A DNA stretch of 64,000 bases from JASHPR01 sp963844655 (GTDB lineage Bacteria > Actinomycetota > Actinomycetes > Streptosporangiales > Streptosporangiaceae). The DNA lies in assembly GCA_963844655.1 (NCBI GenBank), contig CAWJPA010000002.1, positions 372,001-436,000 on the forward strand, read 5' to 3'. Positions 27,203 through 36,586 of the stretch are shown piece by piece. The stretch's first letter is position 1. Each line of letters opens with the position of its first letter. Made by a program: the position numbers and the translations under genes. The notes under the pieces were generated by a model. It made no database searches. It was not told the origin of the DNA and saw only the letters and a list, made by a program, of their open reading frames with translations.

Positions 27203-27790
27203 TCATATGTTGTCTTCCCGCAGCACGCCTAGTAGCAAGCCGAGCACCTGGGTCACCGTGGCCGCCCTGATCTGCTGCCGGCTCCCGGAAAGGGCCAGCG
27301 GGCGGACCTCCGGGGTGGCGTCCGGGCCCGCGCTGACCGCGATAAAGACCGTGCCCACCGGCTGCCCGTCGGCCGGATCGGGGCCGGCCACGCCGGTGGT
27401 GGCGGCGCCGACCGTGGCGGCCAGGCGGCGGCAGGCCCCCTGGGCCATGGCCGCGGCCACCGCGGGATGGACGGCCCCGTGCCGGTCGAGCAGACCGGAC
27501 GGGACACCCAGCAGCGCCGCCTTGAGGTCGGTCGCGTAGGAGACCACCCCGCCCCGGAACGCCGCGGACGAGCCCGGGATGGCGGTCAGGGCCGCGGCGA
27601 GCAGCCCGCCGGTGAGCGACTCGGCCACGGCCAGCGTCTGGCCCCGCGCGACGAGCAACCCGATGATCTCCTGGGCCACCGCGAGATCCCCGCGGCCGGT
27701 GTCCGTATTCCCCGGGACCCCAACAGCCCCAGCGGCGCTGGCGGCGGGTCCGCCGCTGACGGCAGCGGGCGTCCCGGGGAGGCTACTCAT
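27203..27790 (-). CDS. cinA: CinA-family nicotinamide-nucleotide amidohydrolase
   Basis: 195 residues from ATG 27790, which overlaps the pgsA stop (ATGA). Only the C-terminal CinA domain is present, as usual in actinomycetes: LAVAESLTGGLLAAALTAIPGSS, FRGGVVSYATDLKAALLGV, and TTGVAGPDPADGQPVGTVFIAV. The known reaction is deamidation of nicotinamide mononucleotide (PncC activity). About 35 N-terminal residues are low-complexity. Terminal gene of the rimO-pgsA-cinA operon. Confidence 0.92.
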   Translation of the reverse strand: MSSLPGTPAAVSGGPAASAAGAVGVPGNTDTGRGDLAVAQEIIGLLVARGQTLAVAESLTGGLLAAALTAIPGSSAAFRGGVVSYATDLKAALLGVPSGLLDRHGAVHPAVAAAMAQGACRRLAATVGAATTGVAGPDPADGQPVGTVFIAVSAGPDATPEVRPLALSGSRQQIRAATVTQVLGLLLGVLREDNI

Positions 27791-28422
27791 GAGCGGTCTT
27801 CCTTCCCGGCCGCGGATCCGCCATGCGCCGCGCTGCGGCGCAACCGCACGGCCCGGACCACGTAGTCCACGCCGGTCACCACCGTGACGATCAGGGCGGC
27901 CGCCATCACCAGCTCGCGCGCCACATCGAACGGCCCGGGCAGGATGTACAGCCCGATCGCGATCACCTGGAGCACCGTCTTCGCCTTGCCGCCGCGGCTG
28001 GCCGCGATCACGCCGTGGGAGATCACCCAGAACCGCAGGCCGGTGACGGCGAGCTCGCGGAACAAGATCACTCCCGTCACCCACCAGGGCAGCTCGCCCA
28101 GGGATGACAGCACCACCAGCGCGGACCCGGTGAGGGCCTTGTCCGCGATCGGGTCCGCGATCTTGCCGAAGTCGGTGATCAGGCCGCGGCGGCGGGCCAG
28201 CTCGCCGTCGAGGAAGTCGGTCGCCGACGCGACCCCGAACACCACGCAGGCCGCGATCCGGCCGGCCACCCCGCCGGTCAGCAGCAGCGCCACGAACACC
28301 GGCACCAGGATCAGCCGGGCCACGGTCAGCACGTTCGCGATGTTGATCAGGCCCGGCGGCGGAACGGCACCTGCGGTTCCGATCGCCCGCTCCTCCGCAG
28401 CGCCAGCGTCAGGCCGACTCAC
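27787..28422 (-). CDS. pgsA: CDP-diacylglycerol-glycerol-3-phosphate 3-phosphatidyltransferase
   Basis: The CDP-alcohol phosphatidyltransferase signature is complete: DFLDGELARRRG followed by DFGKIADPIADK, with the metal-binding aspartates. Four to five membrane helices follow. It makes phosphatidylglycerol phosphate at the cytoplasmic membrane. Two starts are possible: GTG 28422 (211 residues, overlapping rimO by 14 bases) and ATG 28464 (225 residues). I prefer 28422 because a GAGAGG site lies about 11 bases before it and the extra residues have no family similarity. The stop overlaps cinA. Confidence 0.88.
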   Translation of the reverse strand: MSRPDAGAAEERAIGTAGAVPPPGLINIANVLTVARLILVPVFVALLLTGGVAGRIAACVVFGVASATDFLDGELARRRGLITDFGKIADPIADKALTGSALVVLSSLGELPWWVTGVILFRELAVTGLRFWVISHGVIAASRGGKAKTVLQVIAIGLYILPGPFDVARELVMAAALIVTVVTGVDYVVRAVRLRRSAAHGGSAAGKEDRS

Positions 28423-29893
28423 CAGGATCCGCGCCTCTCGCGGGCGAGATGAGGTCAACGGCATCGGCCAGCAGGTCGGCGCCCTCGGCCCCGGTCACCA
28501 CCGCCAGGACCAGGTCACCCTCGCGAAGCCGGCCCAGGCCGGGCCCGGCCCGCACCTCGGTGGCCCCGTCGACCTCGGGAGCCTGGTGCGCGGCCCGGCC
28601 GCCGTAACGCCCATCGCCGTGCGATTCCTCGATCAGCACGGCCAGGGTCTCGCCGTGGCGCTCCAGGGCGCGCTGGGCCACCAGCTCGTCGGCCAGATCC
28701 GCGAGGTCCTCGACCCGCCGCGCCACCTCGTCCTCGGGCAGGTGCCCGGGCAGCGCCGCGGCCTCGGTGCCGTCCTCGTCGGAGTAGCCGAAGATCCCGA
28801 TGGCGTCGAGCCGGGCCTCGGCCAGGAAGCCCTGCAGCTCAGCTACGTCGGCCTCGGTCTCGCCGGGGAAGCCCACGATGAAGTTGGACCGGACACCGGC
28901 CTCGGGACACGCCCGCCTGATGTCATTGAGGAGCCCGCAGAACCGCTCGCCGTCGCCGAAGCGGCGCATGGCCCGCAGCACGCTCCCGCTGGCGTGCTGG
29001 AACGACAGATCGAAGTACGGGGCCACGCCCGGGGTCGAGGTCATCGTCTCGACCAGCCCCGGCCGCACCTCGGCGGGCTGCAGGTAGCTCACCCGCACCC
29101 GCTCGATTCCCGGCACCGCGGCCAGCTCGGGGAGCACGGCCTCCAGCAGCCGCAGGTCGCCCAGGTCCTTGCCGTACGAGGTTGAGTTCTCGCTGACCAG
29201 GAACAGCTCGCGGACGCCCTGGGTAGCCAGCCAGCCGGCCTCGGCGATCAGGTCCTGCGGCGGGCGGGACACGAACGCGCCCCGGAACGACGGGATCGCG
29301 CAGAAGCTGCACCGGCGGTCGCAGCCCGACGCGATCTTCAGCGGCGCGACCACGCCGCCGTCGAGCCTGCGCCGCAGCACCCGCGGGCCCGACGGCGGGG
29401 CGACGCCAGGCGGAAGGTCGGGCAGGACGGTCCCGTGCCCGGGCAGGTGCCCGCCGGCGGACGCCTGCCGGCCGGCCGGCGAGATCGGCAGCAGGCGCCT
29501 GCGGTCGCCGGGTGCGTGGGCCGGCCAGCGCTCGCCGGCCACCACCGCGTCCAGCCGGGCGGCGATGTCGCCGTAGTCGTCGAAGCTCAGGATCTGCGCC
29601 TCGGGCAGCGCCTCGGCCAGCCCGGAGCCGTAGCGTTCGGCCAGGCAGCCGGCGGCGACGACCTTGGCGCCGTCCGATCCGGCGCCGAGCAGCTCGTCGA
29701 TGGACTCCTGCTTGGCGGCCTCGATGAAGCCGCACGTGTTGACCAGGACCACGTCCGCGTCCGCGTCGCCGTCCACGGTCCACCCGGCCGCCTCAAGCCG
29801 CGCCGCGAGTTCCTCCGAGTCGACCTCGTTCCGCGCGCAGCCGAGAGTGACCAGGTTGACGGTGCGCCCGGTGGCGCGCTGACTCGACGGCAC
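28409..29893 (-). CDS. rimO: Ribosomal protein S12 methylthiotransferase
   Basis: 494 residues. Family order is intact: an N-terminal MTTase domain with VTLGCARNEVDSE, NTCGFIEAAKQES and AAGCLAERYG (three cluster cysteines), then the radical-SAM motif GCDRRCSFCAIPSFRG (CxxxCxxC), and a C-terminal TRAM domain. It methylthiolates Asp of ribosomal protein S12 and carries two 4Fe-4S clusters. An insert of about 40 low-complexity residues (ISPAGRQASAGGHLPGHG region) lies between the MTTase and radical-SAM domains. First gene of the overlapping rimO-pgsA-cinA unit. Confidence 0.95.
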   Translation of the reverse strand: MPSSQRATGRTVNLVTLGCARNEVDSEELAARLEAAGWTVDGDADADVVLVNTCGFIEAAKQESIDELLGAGSDGAKVVAAGCLAERYGSGLAEALPEAQILSFDDYGDIAARLDAVVAGERWPAHAPGDRRRLLPISPAGRQASAGGHLPGHGTVLPDLPPGVAPPSGPRVLRRRLDGGVVAPLKIASGCDRRCSFCAIPSFRGAFVSRPPQDLIAEAGWLATQGVRELFLVSENSTSYGKDLGDLRLLEAVLPELAAVPGIERVRVSYLQPAEVRPGLVETMTSTPGVAPYFDLSFQHASGSVLRAMRRFGDGERFCGLLNDIRRACPEAGVRSNFIVGFPGETEADVAELQGFLAEARLDAIGIFGYSDEDGTEAAALPGHLPEDEVARRVEDLADLADELVAQRALERHGETLAVLIEESHGDGRYGGRAAHQAPEVDGATEVRAGPGLGRLREGDLVLAVVTGAEGADLLADAVDLISPARGADPGESA

Positions 29894-29964
29894 ACCGGCA
29901 GACTACGGTAACCGGGGCCATGCCCGGCCACCAGCGCCACGCCATCGCGGGCGGGCGCGGGCGC

Positions 29965-30699
29965 TCAGCCGCCGGGGGCCTTCTGGCCCGGGCCGAGCGT
30001 GAGCGTGACCGGCTGGGTGACGCCGGACTGGATCGCGTTCTTCCCGTTCACCGTCAGCGCCACGCCGGCCGGGTTCCCGAGCACGAGGCTGACCGGCTGG
30101 TGCTCGGTCCAGCGTTTGGTGGCGCCCGCGTTGATGACGCCCTGGAAGATCTGCCTGCCGCTGGACGTGCTGAGCTCGACCCAGCAGTCCTCGGTGGCCG
30201 TCAGGTGGATCACCACCGCGTTCGGGTGCGCGTTCGTGACCGACGTCGCGGTCGGCTTCGGGTGCGCCTTGGACTTGTGCGAGCTCGCGCCCACGTGCTG
30301 CGAGGCCACGGGCTTGGCCGGCGAGCCCGACGACACCACGTGGTACACCACGAAGCCGACCAGCAGCGCCAGCGCCGCCACCATGGCCGCGCTCCAGTTC
30401 GGCCTGCGCCGCTCCCTGATCTTGATCGGTGTGGCGGGCTCGAACACGTCGGCCGCGGTGACCTGGGGCGCCCCTTGCACCTGGTCGTACTCCCGGATCA
30501 GCGGCTCCGGGTCCGCGCCGACGGCGCGGGCGATGCTGCGGATGTGGCCGCGAGCGTAGAAGTCACCGCCGCAGGCCGAGTAGTCCCCGCGCTCTATCCC
30601 CCGGATGATCGTCTCCCGGATACAGGTCCGCTGGCTAACCTGCGTAACGGTGAGACCAGCCTGGCGACGTGCCTCTGCCAGGGTGTCACCGATGCTCAC
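29965..30699 (-). CDS. RodZ-like protein: HTH domain, one membrane span, DUF4115
   Basis: 244 residues from GTG 30699, which has GGAGGCGCGGC upstream; an in-frame ATG 34 codons earlier lacks similarity. The N-terminal Xre-type HTH_25 (IGDTLAEARRQAGLTVTQVS, then RGIERGDYSACGGDFYARGH) is followed by a basic linker and a single TM (MVAALALLVGFVVYHVV). A Ser/Pro/Lys linker leads to an extracytoplasmic DUF4115 domain (DCWVELSTSSGRQIFQGVI). RodZ links MreB to the wall machinery in rods. In actinomycetes this ftsK-rimO neighbour is conserved but its job is not settled. Confidence 0.88.
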   Translation of the reverse strand: MSIGDTLAEARRQAGLTVTQVSQRTCIRETIIRGIERGDYSACGGDFYARGHIRSIARAVGADPEPLIREYDQVQGAPQVTAADVFEPATPIKIRERRRPNWSAAMVAALALLVGFVVYHVVSSGSPAKPVASQHVGASSHKSKAHPKPTATSVTNAHPNAVVIHLTATEDCWVELSTSSGRQIFQGVINAGATKRWTEHQPVSLVLGNPAGVALTVNGKNAIQSGVTQPVTLTLGPGQKAPGG

Positions 30700-31234
30700 G
30701 CCGCGCCTCCAACTACTTTGTCCCACTGCGCGCCGCCCGGGGGTGCGGTGACAGTTATCGGATAATTCGTCGCGACCCCTCCGTGAGGGACCGGTCACCA
30801 AGTGTAGACATCCGCCGACCGGCCGGCGAGGACCCGGCCTGCTTAAAGGGCACTACGAGTCACTACGAGTATTCCCCGCCTGTGGTTCGGATACGACCTC
30901 AGAACGCCGCTAAATCGGCAAACTTCGGGCCCAATCACGCCGGGCCGCGGCACGCTGCGGGACGCGTGGGACGCCGGAAGCGGCCGCGCGGGGCCGGGCG
31001 CGGCCCGCCGCGCAGAACGGCACGAGACGGGACACCGGGCGCACCGCGGAATGGCGGAAGGATGACCCGGCAACGGCAGCGCGACGCCGGGCGCGGGCGC
31101 ACCGCGGAACGGCGCAGGGCTCACCCCAGGAACGGCGGCGCGAGGCGCGGCGCCGCCCCCTCACAGCGGCGCGAGGCGGGCGTGGTGGCAGTTGTGGGGG
31201 GCTTGGCGTAATGGCCCTGGGGTTGATCTCTTGG
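30700..31234. other. Non-coding stretch upstream of the RodZ-like gene
   Basis: 535 bases between the RodZ-like start and the ftsK stop. No frame has the composition of a real gene. It contains a perfect tandem 10-mer CACTACGAGT at 30851-30860 and 30861-30870, about 150 bases upstream of the RodZ-like gene, and an Arg-codon-like GC-rich low-complexity stretch (30930-31200) with repeated GCACCGCGGAA. The 3' end of ftsK transcripts must stop here or beyond; I see no clear U-tract terminator. Confidence 0.5.
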
Positions 31235-33907
31235 TCAGCTGACGGGGGTACCGCGCAGCGACGCGAGCAGCGCGCCGAGGTCGTCCGGCTTGACCAGGAC
31301 GTCCCGGGCCTTGGAGCCCTCGCTCGGGCCGACCACACCGCGGCTCTCGAGCAGGTCCATCAGCCGGCCCGCCTTGGCGAAGCCCACCCGCAGCTTGCGC
31401 TGCAGCATCGAGGTGGACCCGAACTGGGTGTTGACCACGAGCTCGGCCGCCTGGAGCAGCAGCTCGAGGTCGTCCCCGATGTCCGCGTCGATCTCGCGCT
31501 GCGGGACCTCGGCCGCGCCCACGTCCTCGCGGTAGGTGGGCTCGGCCTGCTTCTTGCAGTGCGCGACGACCTCGCGGATCTCCTTCTCCGTGACGTACGC
31601 GTTCTGCAGCCGCAGCGGCTTGCTCGCGCCCATCGGCAGGAACAGCGAGTCACCCTGGCCGACCAGCTTCTCCGCGCCCGGCTGGTCCAGGATCACCCGG
31701 CTGTCGGTCAGGCTCGAGGTGGCGAACGCCAGCCGGGACGGGACGTTGGCCTTGATCAGCCCGGTGACCACGTCCACGCTGGGCCGCTGGGTGGCCAGCA
31801 CCAGGTGGATGCCGGCCGCGCGGGCCAGCTGGGTGATCCGCACGACCGAGTCCTCGACGTCGCGCGGGGCGACCATCATCAGGTCGGCCAGCTCGTCGAC
31901 GATCACCAGCAGGTACGGGTAGGGCACGTACTCGCGTTCGCTGCCCGCCGCCGCGGTCAGCTTGCCCGAGCGCACCGCCTTGTTGAAGTCGTCCATGTGC
32001 CGGAACCCGGACGCGGCCAGGTCGTCGTAGCGGCGGTCCATCTCCCCCACCACCCACTGCAGTGCGTCCGCGGCCTTCTTGGGGTGGGTGATGATCGGGG
32101 TGATCAGGTGCGGTATCCCCTGGTAGGCGGCGAGCTCAACCCGCTTGGGGTCAATCAGGATCATCCGCACCTCATCGGGGGTGGCCCGCAGCAGCACCGA
32201 GGTGATCAGCCCGTTGATACAGGTCGACTTCCCGGCGCCGGTGGCCCCGGCGATCAGCATGTGCGGCATCTTCGCGATGTTGGCCACCACGTGCAGGCCC
32301 TCGACGTTCTTGCCCAGGCCGACCACCATCGGGTGGTGGTCGCTGGACGCCGCCGGGGACCGCAGCACGTCGCCCAGGCTGACGATCTCCCGGTCGGTGT
32401 TGGGGATCTCCACCCCGATCGCGGACTTGCCGGGAATCGGCGACAGGATCCGCACGTCGGCGCTCTTCACCGCGTAGGCGATGTTCTTCGACAGCGCGGT
32501 GACCCGCTCCACCTTGACCGCAGGCTGCAGTTCGATCTCGTACCTGGTCACGGTCGGCCCCCGGGTGAACCCGGTCACCTCGGCCTCCACCTCGAACTGC
32601 TCCAGCACGCCCTGCAGCGCCTCGACCATCAGGTCGTTCGCCCGGGTCCGGCTCTTCGGTGCCGTCCCCGGGCGCAGCAGCGCCGCGGGCGGCAGCGTGT
32701 AGCTCGCGTCGGTGGCGCCGGTGAGCGTGAGCTGCTCGGGCTTGGCCAGCTCCGCGGGGCCGCCGGCCGCGGCCGGCTTGTCCCCGGCCGCACCCGGGCC
32801 AGACTCTGCGTCCTGCCAGTCCAGCGCGGCCCCGGTCTTGGCCGCCGGCACCGCCCCGGCGCCCGGGCCGCTGAACGCCAGCGCCTCGCTGGTGGCGCCG
32901 TCGTCGCCCGGGGCCACCGTCTTGGCCGCATCGCCGGAGCGCGCGGGCCCGCCGCGGATCGTGCCGCCCAGCAGCGGCGAGTCGTAGGGCCGGGTGTGAT
33001 CACCGGCCTCGATGGCCACCTGCTTCTTGCGCGAGCCGCGGGGCAGGCGCGCGCCGGTCTCGGCTCCCTCGGCCTCGGTGCCAGCGGGCGGGCGGCCGCG
33101 CACGAAGCCGTGCAGCTCGGCCAGCCGGGCCGGTACCCGGTGCAGCGGCGTGCCGGTGGTCACCAGCAGGCCGAACCCGGCGACGAGGGCCAGCAGCGGC
33201 GTGGCCACCCACGCGGTGACGCTGCTGACCAGCGGCGCCGACACCGCGTAGCCGATGAAGCCGCCCGCGGCCCGGATCGCGTCCGTGCCGTCCACCGGCC
33301 GGGGCGTGCCGTGCGCGATGTGCAGCAGGCCGAGCCCGCCGATGAGCAGAGCGGTCCAGCCGATCACCATGCGGGCGTTGTCCGCGTTCCTGTCCGGGTG
33401 CCGCAGGTAGCGCCAGGCGAGCAGCCCCAGCAGGAGCGGCATCACCCAGGCCGCCTCGCCGAACCCGTTGCGGAACACGGCGGACAGGCCCCGGCCCACG
33501 ACGCTGCCCAGATGCCACCAGACGGCCGCGGCCGTGAGGATGGCCAGGCCGAGGGCGGCCAGGCCGACCCCATCCCGGCGGTGCGCGGGGTCCAGGTCCC
33601 TGGCGTTCCTGCCGAAGGCGCGGACGGTCGCGCCGACCGTGTGCGCCAGGGCCATCCAGGCCCCGCTGAGCACGCGGATCATCCAGCCGATCAGGATCAC
33701 GACCGGGTTGGCCGACGGGGCTGGCTGGCTGTAGCGGCGTCCGCCCGTCCGGCGGTTGGCCGCCGTGGTCCGCCCGCCGCGCTGTCGCGGGACCGGCTTG
33801 CGGCCCGACGCGGTGCTGCCCTTCTTGCGCGCGGAATTCGCCGGGCGCGGCCGCCCGGCTGTCCCGCTCTTGCCGCGCGCAGCAGTCTTGGGCGCACGAG
33901 TCGCCAT
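31235..33907 (-). CDS. ftsK: DNA translocase FtsK/SpoIIIE
   Basis: 890 residues from ATG 33907; the frame is open for 71 codons more but without similarity. A basic, Arg/Lys-rich N-terminus (ATRAPKTAARGKSG) precedes four membrane segments (for example PVVILIGWMIRVLSGAWMAL and MVIGWTALLIGGLGLLHI), then a Pro/Ala linker. The motor has Walker A AGATGAGKST and Walker B LLVIVDELADLMMV. The C-terminal gamma winged helix (STSMLQRKLRVGFAKAGRLM) reads chromosomal KOPS-like sequences. It pumps DNA through the septum during division or sporulation. Confidence 0.97.
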   Translation of the reverse strand: MATRAPKTAARGKSGTAGRPRPANSARKKGSTASGRKPVPRQRGGRTTAANRRTGGRRYSQPAPSANPVVILIGWMIRVLSGAWMALAHTVGATVRAFGRNARDLDPAHRRDGVGLAALGLAILTAAAVWWHLGSVVGRGLSAVFRNGFGEAAWVMPLLLGLLAWRYLRHPDRNADNARMVIGWTALLIGGLGLLHIAHGTPRPVDGTDAIRAAGGFIGYAVSAPLVSSVTAWVATPLLALVAGFGLLVTTGTPLHRVPARLAELHGFVRGRPPAGTEAEGAETGARLPRGSRKKQVAIEAGDHTRPYDSPLLGGTIRGGPARSGDAAKTVAPGDDGATSEALAFSGPGAGAVPAAKTGAALDWQDAESGPGAAGDKPAAAGGPAELAKPEQLTLTGATDASYTLPPAALLRPGTAPKSRTRANDLMVEALQGVLEQFEVEAEVTGFTRGPTVTRYEIELQPAVKVERVTALSKNIAYAVKSADVRILSPIPGKSAIGVEIPNTDREIVSLGDVLRSPAASSDHHPMVVGLGKNVEGLHVVANIAKMPHMLIAGATGAGKSTCINGLITSVLLRATPDEVRMILIDPKRVELAAYQGIPHLITPIITHPKKAADALQWVVGEMDRRYDDLAASGFRHMDDFNKAVRSGKLTAAAGSEREYVPYPYLLVIVDELADLMMVAPRDVEDSVVRITQLARAAGIHLVLATQRPSVDVVTGLIKANVPSRLAFATSSLTDSRVILDQPGAEKLVGQGDSLFLPMGASKPLRLQNAYVTEKEIREVVAHCKKQAEPTYREDVGAAEVPQREIDADIGDDLELLLQAAELVVNTQFGSTSMLQRKLRVGFAKAGRLMDLLESRGVVGPSEGSKARDVLVKPDDLGALLASLRGTPVS

Positions 33908-33995
33908 GATCTCAACGGTATCGGCGAATCCGGCCCAGAGCGACGACCGTCCGCCGTGTGTCGGGCCCCGTCCAGACCCGTCGACAGTGATCGTC

Positions 33996-34031
33996 GGACA
34001 TAAAAGCGTGCAGGAGTGCGCCTTTATGTCC
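33996..34031. repeat. Inverted repeat 1 in the ftsK / monooxygenase divergent region
   Basis: GGACATAAA and TTTATGTCC form a perfect 9-bp dyad separated by 18 bases, with 3 further G/C pairs possible inside. It lies 89-124 bases upstream of ftsK and about 195 bases upstream of the monooxygenase gene. Since both genes point away from it, a terminator role is unlikely; an operator or a structured leader is more plausible. Confidence 0.6.
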
Positions 34032-34071
34032 AACCACGAGGCCCGGGGCGCCGGCACTGGGCGGCGCGGCT

Positions 34072-34121
34072 CGTGGATGTACCGGAAGGGACGCTGGAGC
34101 GACCCCATCGGTACATCCACG
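34072..34121. repeat. Inverted repeat 2 in the ftsK / monooxygenase divergent region
   Basis: CGTGGATGTACCG and CGGTACATCCACG form a perfect 13-bp dyad separated by 24 bases. It lies about 105 bases before the start of the anthraniloyl-CoA monooxygenase gene. The remainder of 33908-34225 holds no gene. Confidence 0.65.
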
Positions 34122-34225
34122 GCGCTCGGGTGCGCGCGGGCGGGCTCGATCAGGCGTTCTGTTGACGGCCGTTACCAAAGCGGCATACCGTCGGGGGAGG
34201 CCCTGCGACGATGGGAGGGGCCATC

Positions 34226-36586
34226 ATGCGCATCGCGGTCGTGGGCGGCGGCCCGGGCGGGCTGTACTTCGCGGCCCTGGCCAAGCAGCTCGACCCCTCC
34301 AGCGAGATCACCGTCTGGGAGCGGAACGCGGCCGACGACACGTTCGGCTTCGGCGTCGTGTTCTCGGACGAGACGCTGGGCGGCATCGAGCACGCCGACC
34401 CCGGGGTCTACCGCGCGATGGAGCGCGAGTTCGCCCGCTGGGACGACATCGATGTGCACATCAAGGGCCAGGTGATCACGAGCGGGGGGCACGGGTTCGC
34501 CGCGCTGAGCCGCCGGCGGCTGCTGGAGATACTCCAGCGGCGGTGCGCCGAGCTCGGCGTGAGCGTGCGCTTCCGCGCCGAGGCGCCGCCACCCGCCGAG
34601 CTGGCCGCGTCCCACGACCTCGTGGTCGCCGCGGACGGCGCGAACTCCGGGGTACGGAAGGCCGCGGAAGCAGCGTACGGGCCCGATCTGGAGATCAGGC
34701 GCTGCAAGTACATGTGGCTCGGCACCGACCTGGTCTTCGACGCGTTCAAGTTCTTCATCGAGTCCACGCCGCACGGCGTGATGCAGATTCACGGGTACCC
34801 CTACGACGCGACCGGCAGCACGTTCATCGTGGAGATGCACGACGCGGTCTGGCAGGCCGCCGGGTTCGGCCGCCTAGCCCCGCCGCAGCTGCCGCCCGGC
34901 GCGTCGGACGAGGCGTCGATCGACCGGATACGCGAGCTGTTCGCCAGCGTGCTCGGCGGCCACCGCCTTTACGCTAACAACTCGAAGTGGATCAGCTTTG
35001 GCACGCTGCGCTGCCAGAACTGGCGCAACGGCAACGTGATCCTGCTCGGCGACGCCGCGCACACCGCGCACTTCTCCATCGGCTCGGGGACCAAGCTGGC
35101 CATGGAGGACGCGCTCGCGCTCGCGGCCTGCCTGCACGAGCAGCCCGGTCTGGACGAGGCGCTGGCCGCGTACGAGGCCGAGCGGCGGCCGGTGGTGGCG
35201 TCCACGCAGCGCGCGGCGCAGGCCAGCCTGGAGTGGTTCGAGAACCTGGGCCAGTACACCGGCCAGGAGCCCGAGCAGTTCGCGTTCAACATCATGACCC
35301 GCAGCCGCCGGGTGACGCACGGCAACCTGCGGGTGCGTGACCCGGAGTTCGCCGGGCGGATCGACGCCTGGTTCGCCGGCCACGAGAAGCGGCGCGGCAT
35401 GGGCGGCGGCGACGTGGTCCCGCCGATGTTCCAGCCGTTCCGGCTGCGCGCCCTGGAGCTGAAGAACCGGATCGTCGTGTCCGCGATGGACATGTACAGC
35501 TCGGCCGGCGGAGTCCCGTCCGACTTCCACCTGGTGCACCTGGGCGGCAAGGCGCTCGGCGGCGCCGCGCTGGTCATGACCGAGATGGTGTGCGTGAGCC
35601 CGGAGGGGCGGATCACCCCGGGCTGCGCGGGCATGTACGCGCCCGAGCACGAGGCGGCCTGGCGCCGGGTCACCGGCTTCGTGCACGGCCAGTCCACCGC
35701 CAAGGTCGGCCTGCAGCTCGGCCATTCCGGCCGCAAGGGCTCGACCAGGCTGATGTGGGAGGGCATGGACGAGCCGCTGCCCGACGGCAACTGGGAGCTC
35801 AGCGCCCCGTCCCCGCTGCCCTACCAGCCCGGGGTCAGCCAGGTTCCCCGTGAGCTCACCGTGGCCGAGATGGAGGAGATCAAGCAGGAGTTCGTGGCGG
35901 CCACGCGGGCCGCGCAGCGGTGCGGCTTCGACCTGATCGAGCTGCACTGCGCGCACGGCTATCTGCTGTCGTCGTTCATCTCGCCGGTCACCAATCAGCG
36001 CACCGACGGCTACGGCGGGTCGCTGGCCGGGCGGCTGCGCTACCCGCTGGAGGTGTTCGCCGCCATGCGGGCGGCCTGGCCCGCGGAGAAGCCGATGACC
36101 GTCCGGATCTCGGCCACCGACTGGTACCCGGGCGGGATCACCGGCGAGGACGCCATAGAGATCGCGCGGGCCTTCCACGAGGCGGGCGCCGACGCCATCG
36201 ACGTGTCCACGGGTCAGGTCACGCCGGAGGAGGCCCCGGCGTTCGGCCGGTCCTACCAGACCCCCTTCGCCGACGCGATCCGCAACCGGCTGGGCATCGC
36301 GACGATCGCGGTCGGCGTGATCTCGTCCTACGACGACGTGAACTCGCTCATCCTGGCCGGGCGGGCCGACCTGTGCGCGCTCGGCCGCGCCCACCTGTAC
36401 GACCCGAACTGGACCCTGCACGCCGCGGCCGAGCAGGGCTACGATGGGCCGGCCGCGGCGTGGCCAGATCCCTGGAAGGCGGGCAGCAGGCCGCCGCAGA
36501 CGGGGCGCACGGACGGGCCGCGGCCGAGGCTGCAGCTGATCAGGGAGGGCGACCCGGGCACCAGGCACGCCCGGTGGCGGTGTTAG
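34226..36586 (+). CDS. Anthraniloyl-CoA monooxygenase/reductase-like fusion (FAD monooxygenase + OYE-type reductase)
   Basis: 786 residues from ATG 34226, which follows GGGAGGGG by 6 bases. Residues 1-390 are a FAD aromatic hydroxylase: MRIAVVGGGPGGLYFAALAK (GxGxxG) and ILLGDAAHTAHFSIGSGTKLAMEDA. From about 400 the second half is an NADH:flavin oxidoreductase of the Old Yellow Enzyme type: MFQPFRLRALELKNRIVVSAMDMYS, QLGHSGRKGS and SFISPVTNQRTDGYGGS. This architecture is that of Azoarcus 2-aminobenzoyl-CoA monooxygenase/reductase and salicylyl-CoA 5-hydroxylase fusions. The 2-aminobenzoate-CoA ligase and RidA genes nearby favour anthraniloyl-CoA as substrate. Confidence 0.88.
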   Translation: MRIAVVGGGPGGLYFAALAKQLDPSSEITVWERNAADDTFGFGVVFSDETLGGIEHADPGVYRAMEREFARWDDIDVHIKGQVITSGGHGFAALSRRRLLEILQRRCAELGVSVRFRAEAPPPAELAASHDLVVAADGANSGVRKAAEAAYGPDLEIRRCKYMWLGTDLVFDAFKFFIESTPHGVMQIHGYPYDATGSTFIVEMHDAVWQAAGFGRLAPPQLPPGASDEASIDRIRELFASVLGGHRLYANNSKWISFGTLRCQNWRNGNVILLGDAAHTAHFSIGSGTKLAMEDALALAACLHEQPGLDEALAAYEAERRPVVASTQRAAQASLEWFENLGQYTGQEPEQFAFNIMTRSRRVTHGNLRVRDPEFAGRIDAWFAGHEKRRGMGGGDVVPPMFQPFRLRALELKNRIVVSAMDMYSSAGGVPSDFHLVHLGGKALGGAALVMTEMVCVSPEGRITPGCAGMYAPEHEAAWRRVTGFVHGQSTAKVGLQLGHSGRKGSTRLMWEGMDEPLPDGNWELSAPSPLPYQPGVSQVPRELTVAEMEEIKQEFVAATRAAQRCGFDLIELHCAHGYLLSSFISPVTNQRTDGYGGSLAGRLRYPLEVFAAMRAAWPAEKPMTVRISATDWYPGGITGEDAIEIARAFHEAGADAIDVSTGQVTPEEAPAFGRSYQTPFADAIRNRLGIATIAVGVISSYDDVNSLILAGRADLCALGRAHLYDPNWTLHAAAEQGYDGPAAAWPDPWKAGSRPPQTGRTDGPRPRLQLIREGDPGTRHARWRC

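Noticed and set aside
30910..31338. Arg-rich frame in the gap between ftsK and the RodZ-like gene
   Set aside because: Low-complexity Arg/Ala/Ser composition, no ribosome site, overlaps the ftsK 3' end.
31211..34003. A 930-codon plus-strand frame opposite ftsK
   Set aside because: It is the mirror of ftsK codons; composition (His/Arg/Gly-rich) lacks any fold and ftsK is certain.
33996..34121. Paired hairpins as attachment sites of a mobile element
   Set aside because: No integrase, tRNA or direct-repeat boundaries near the anthranilate cassette.
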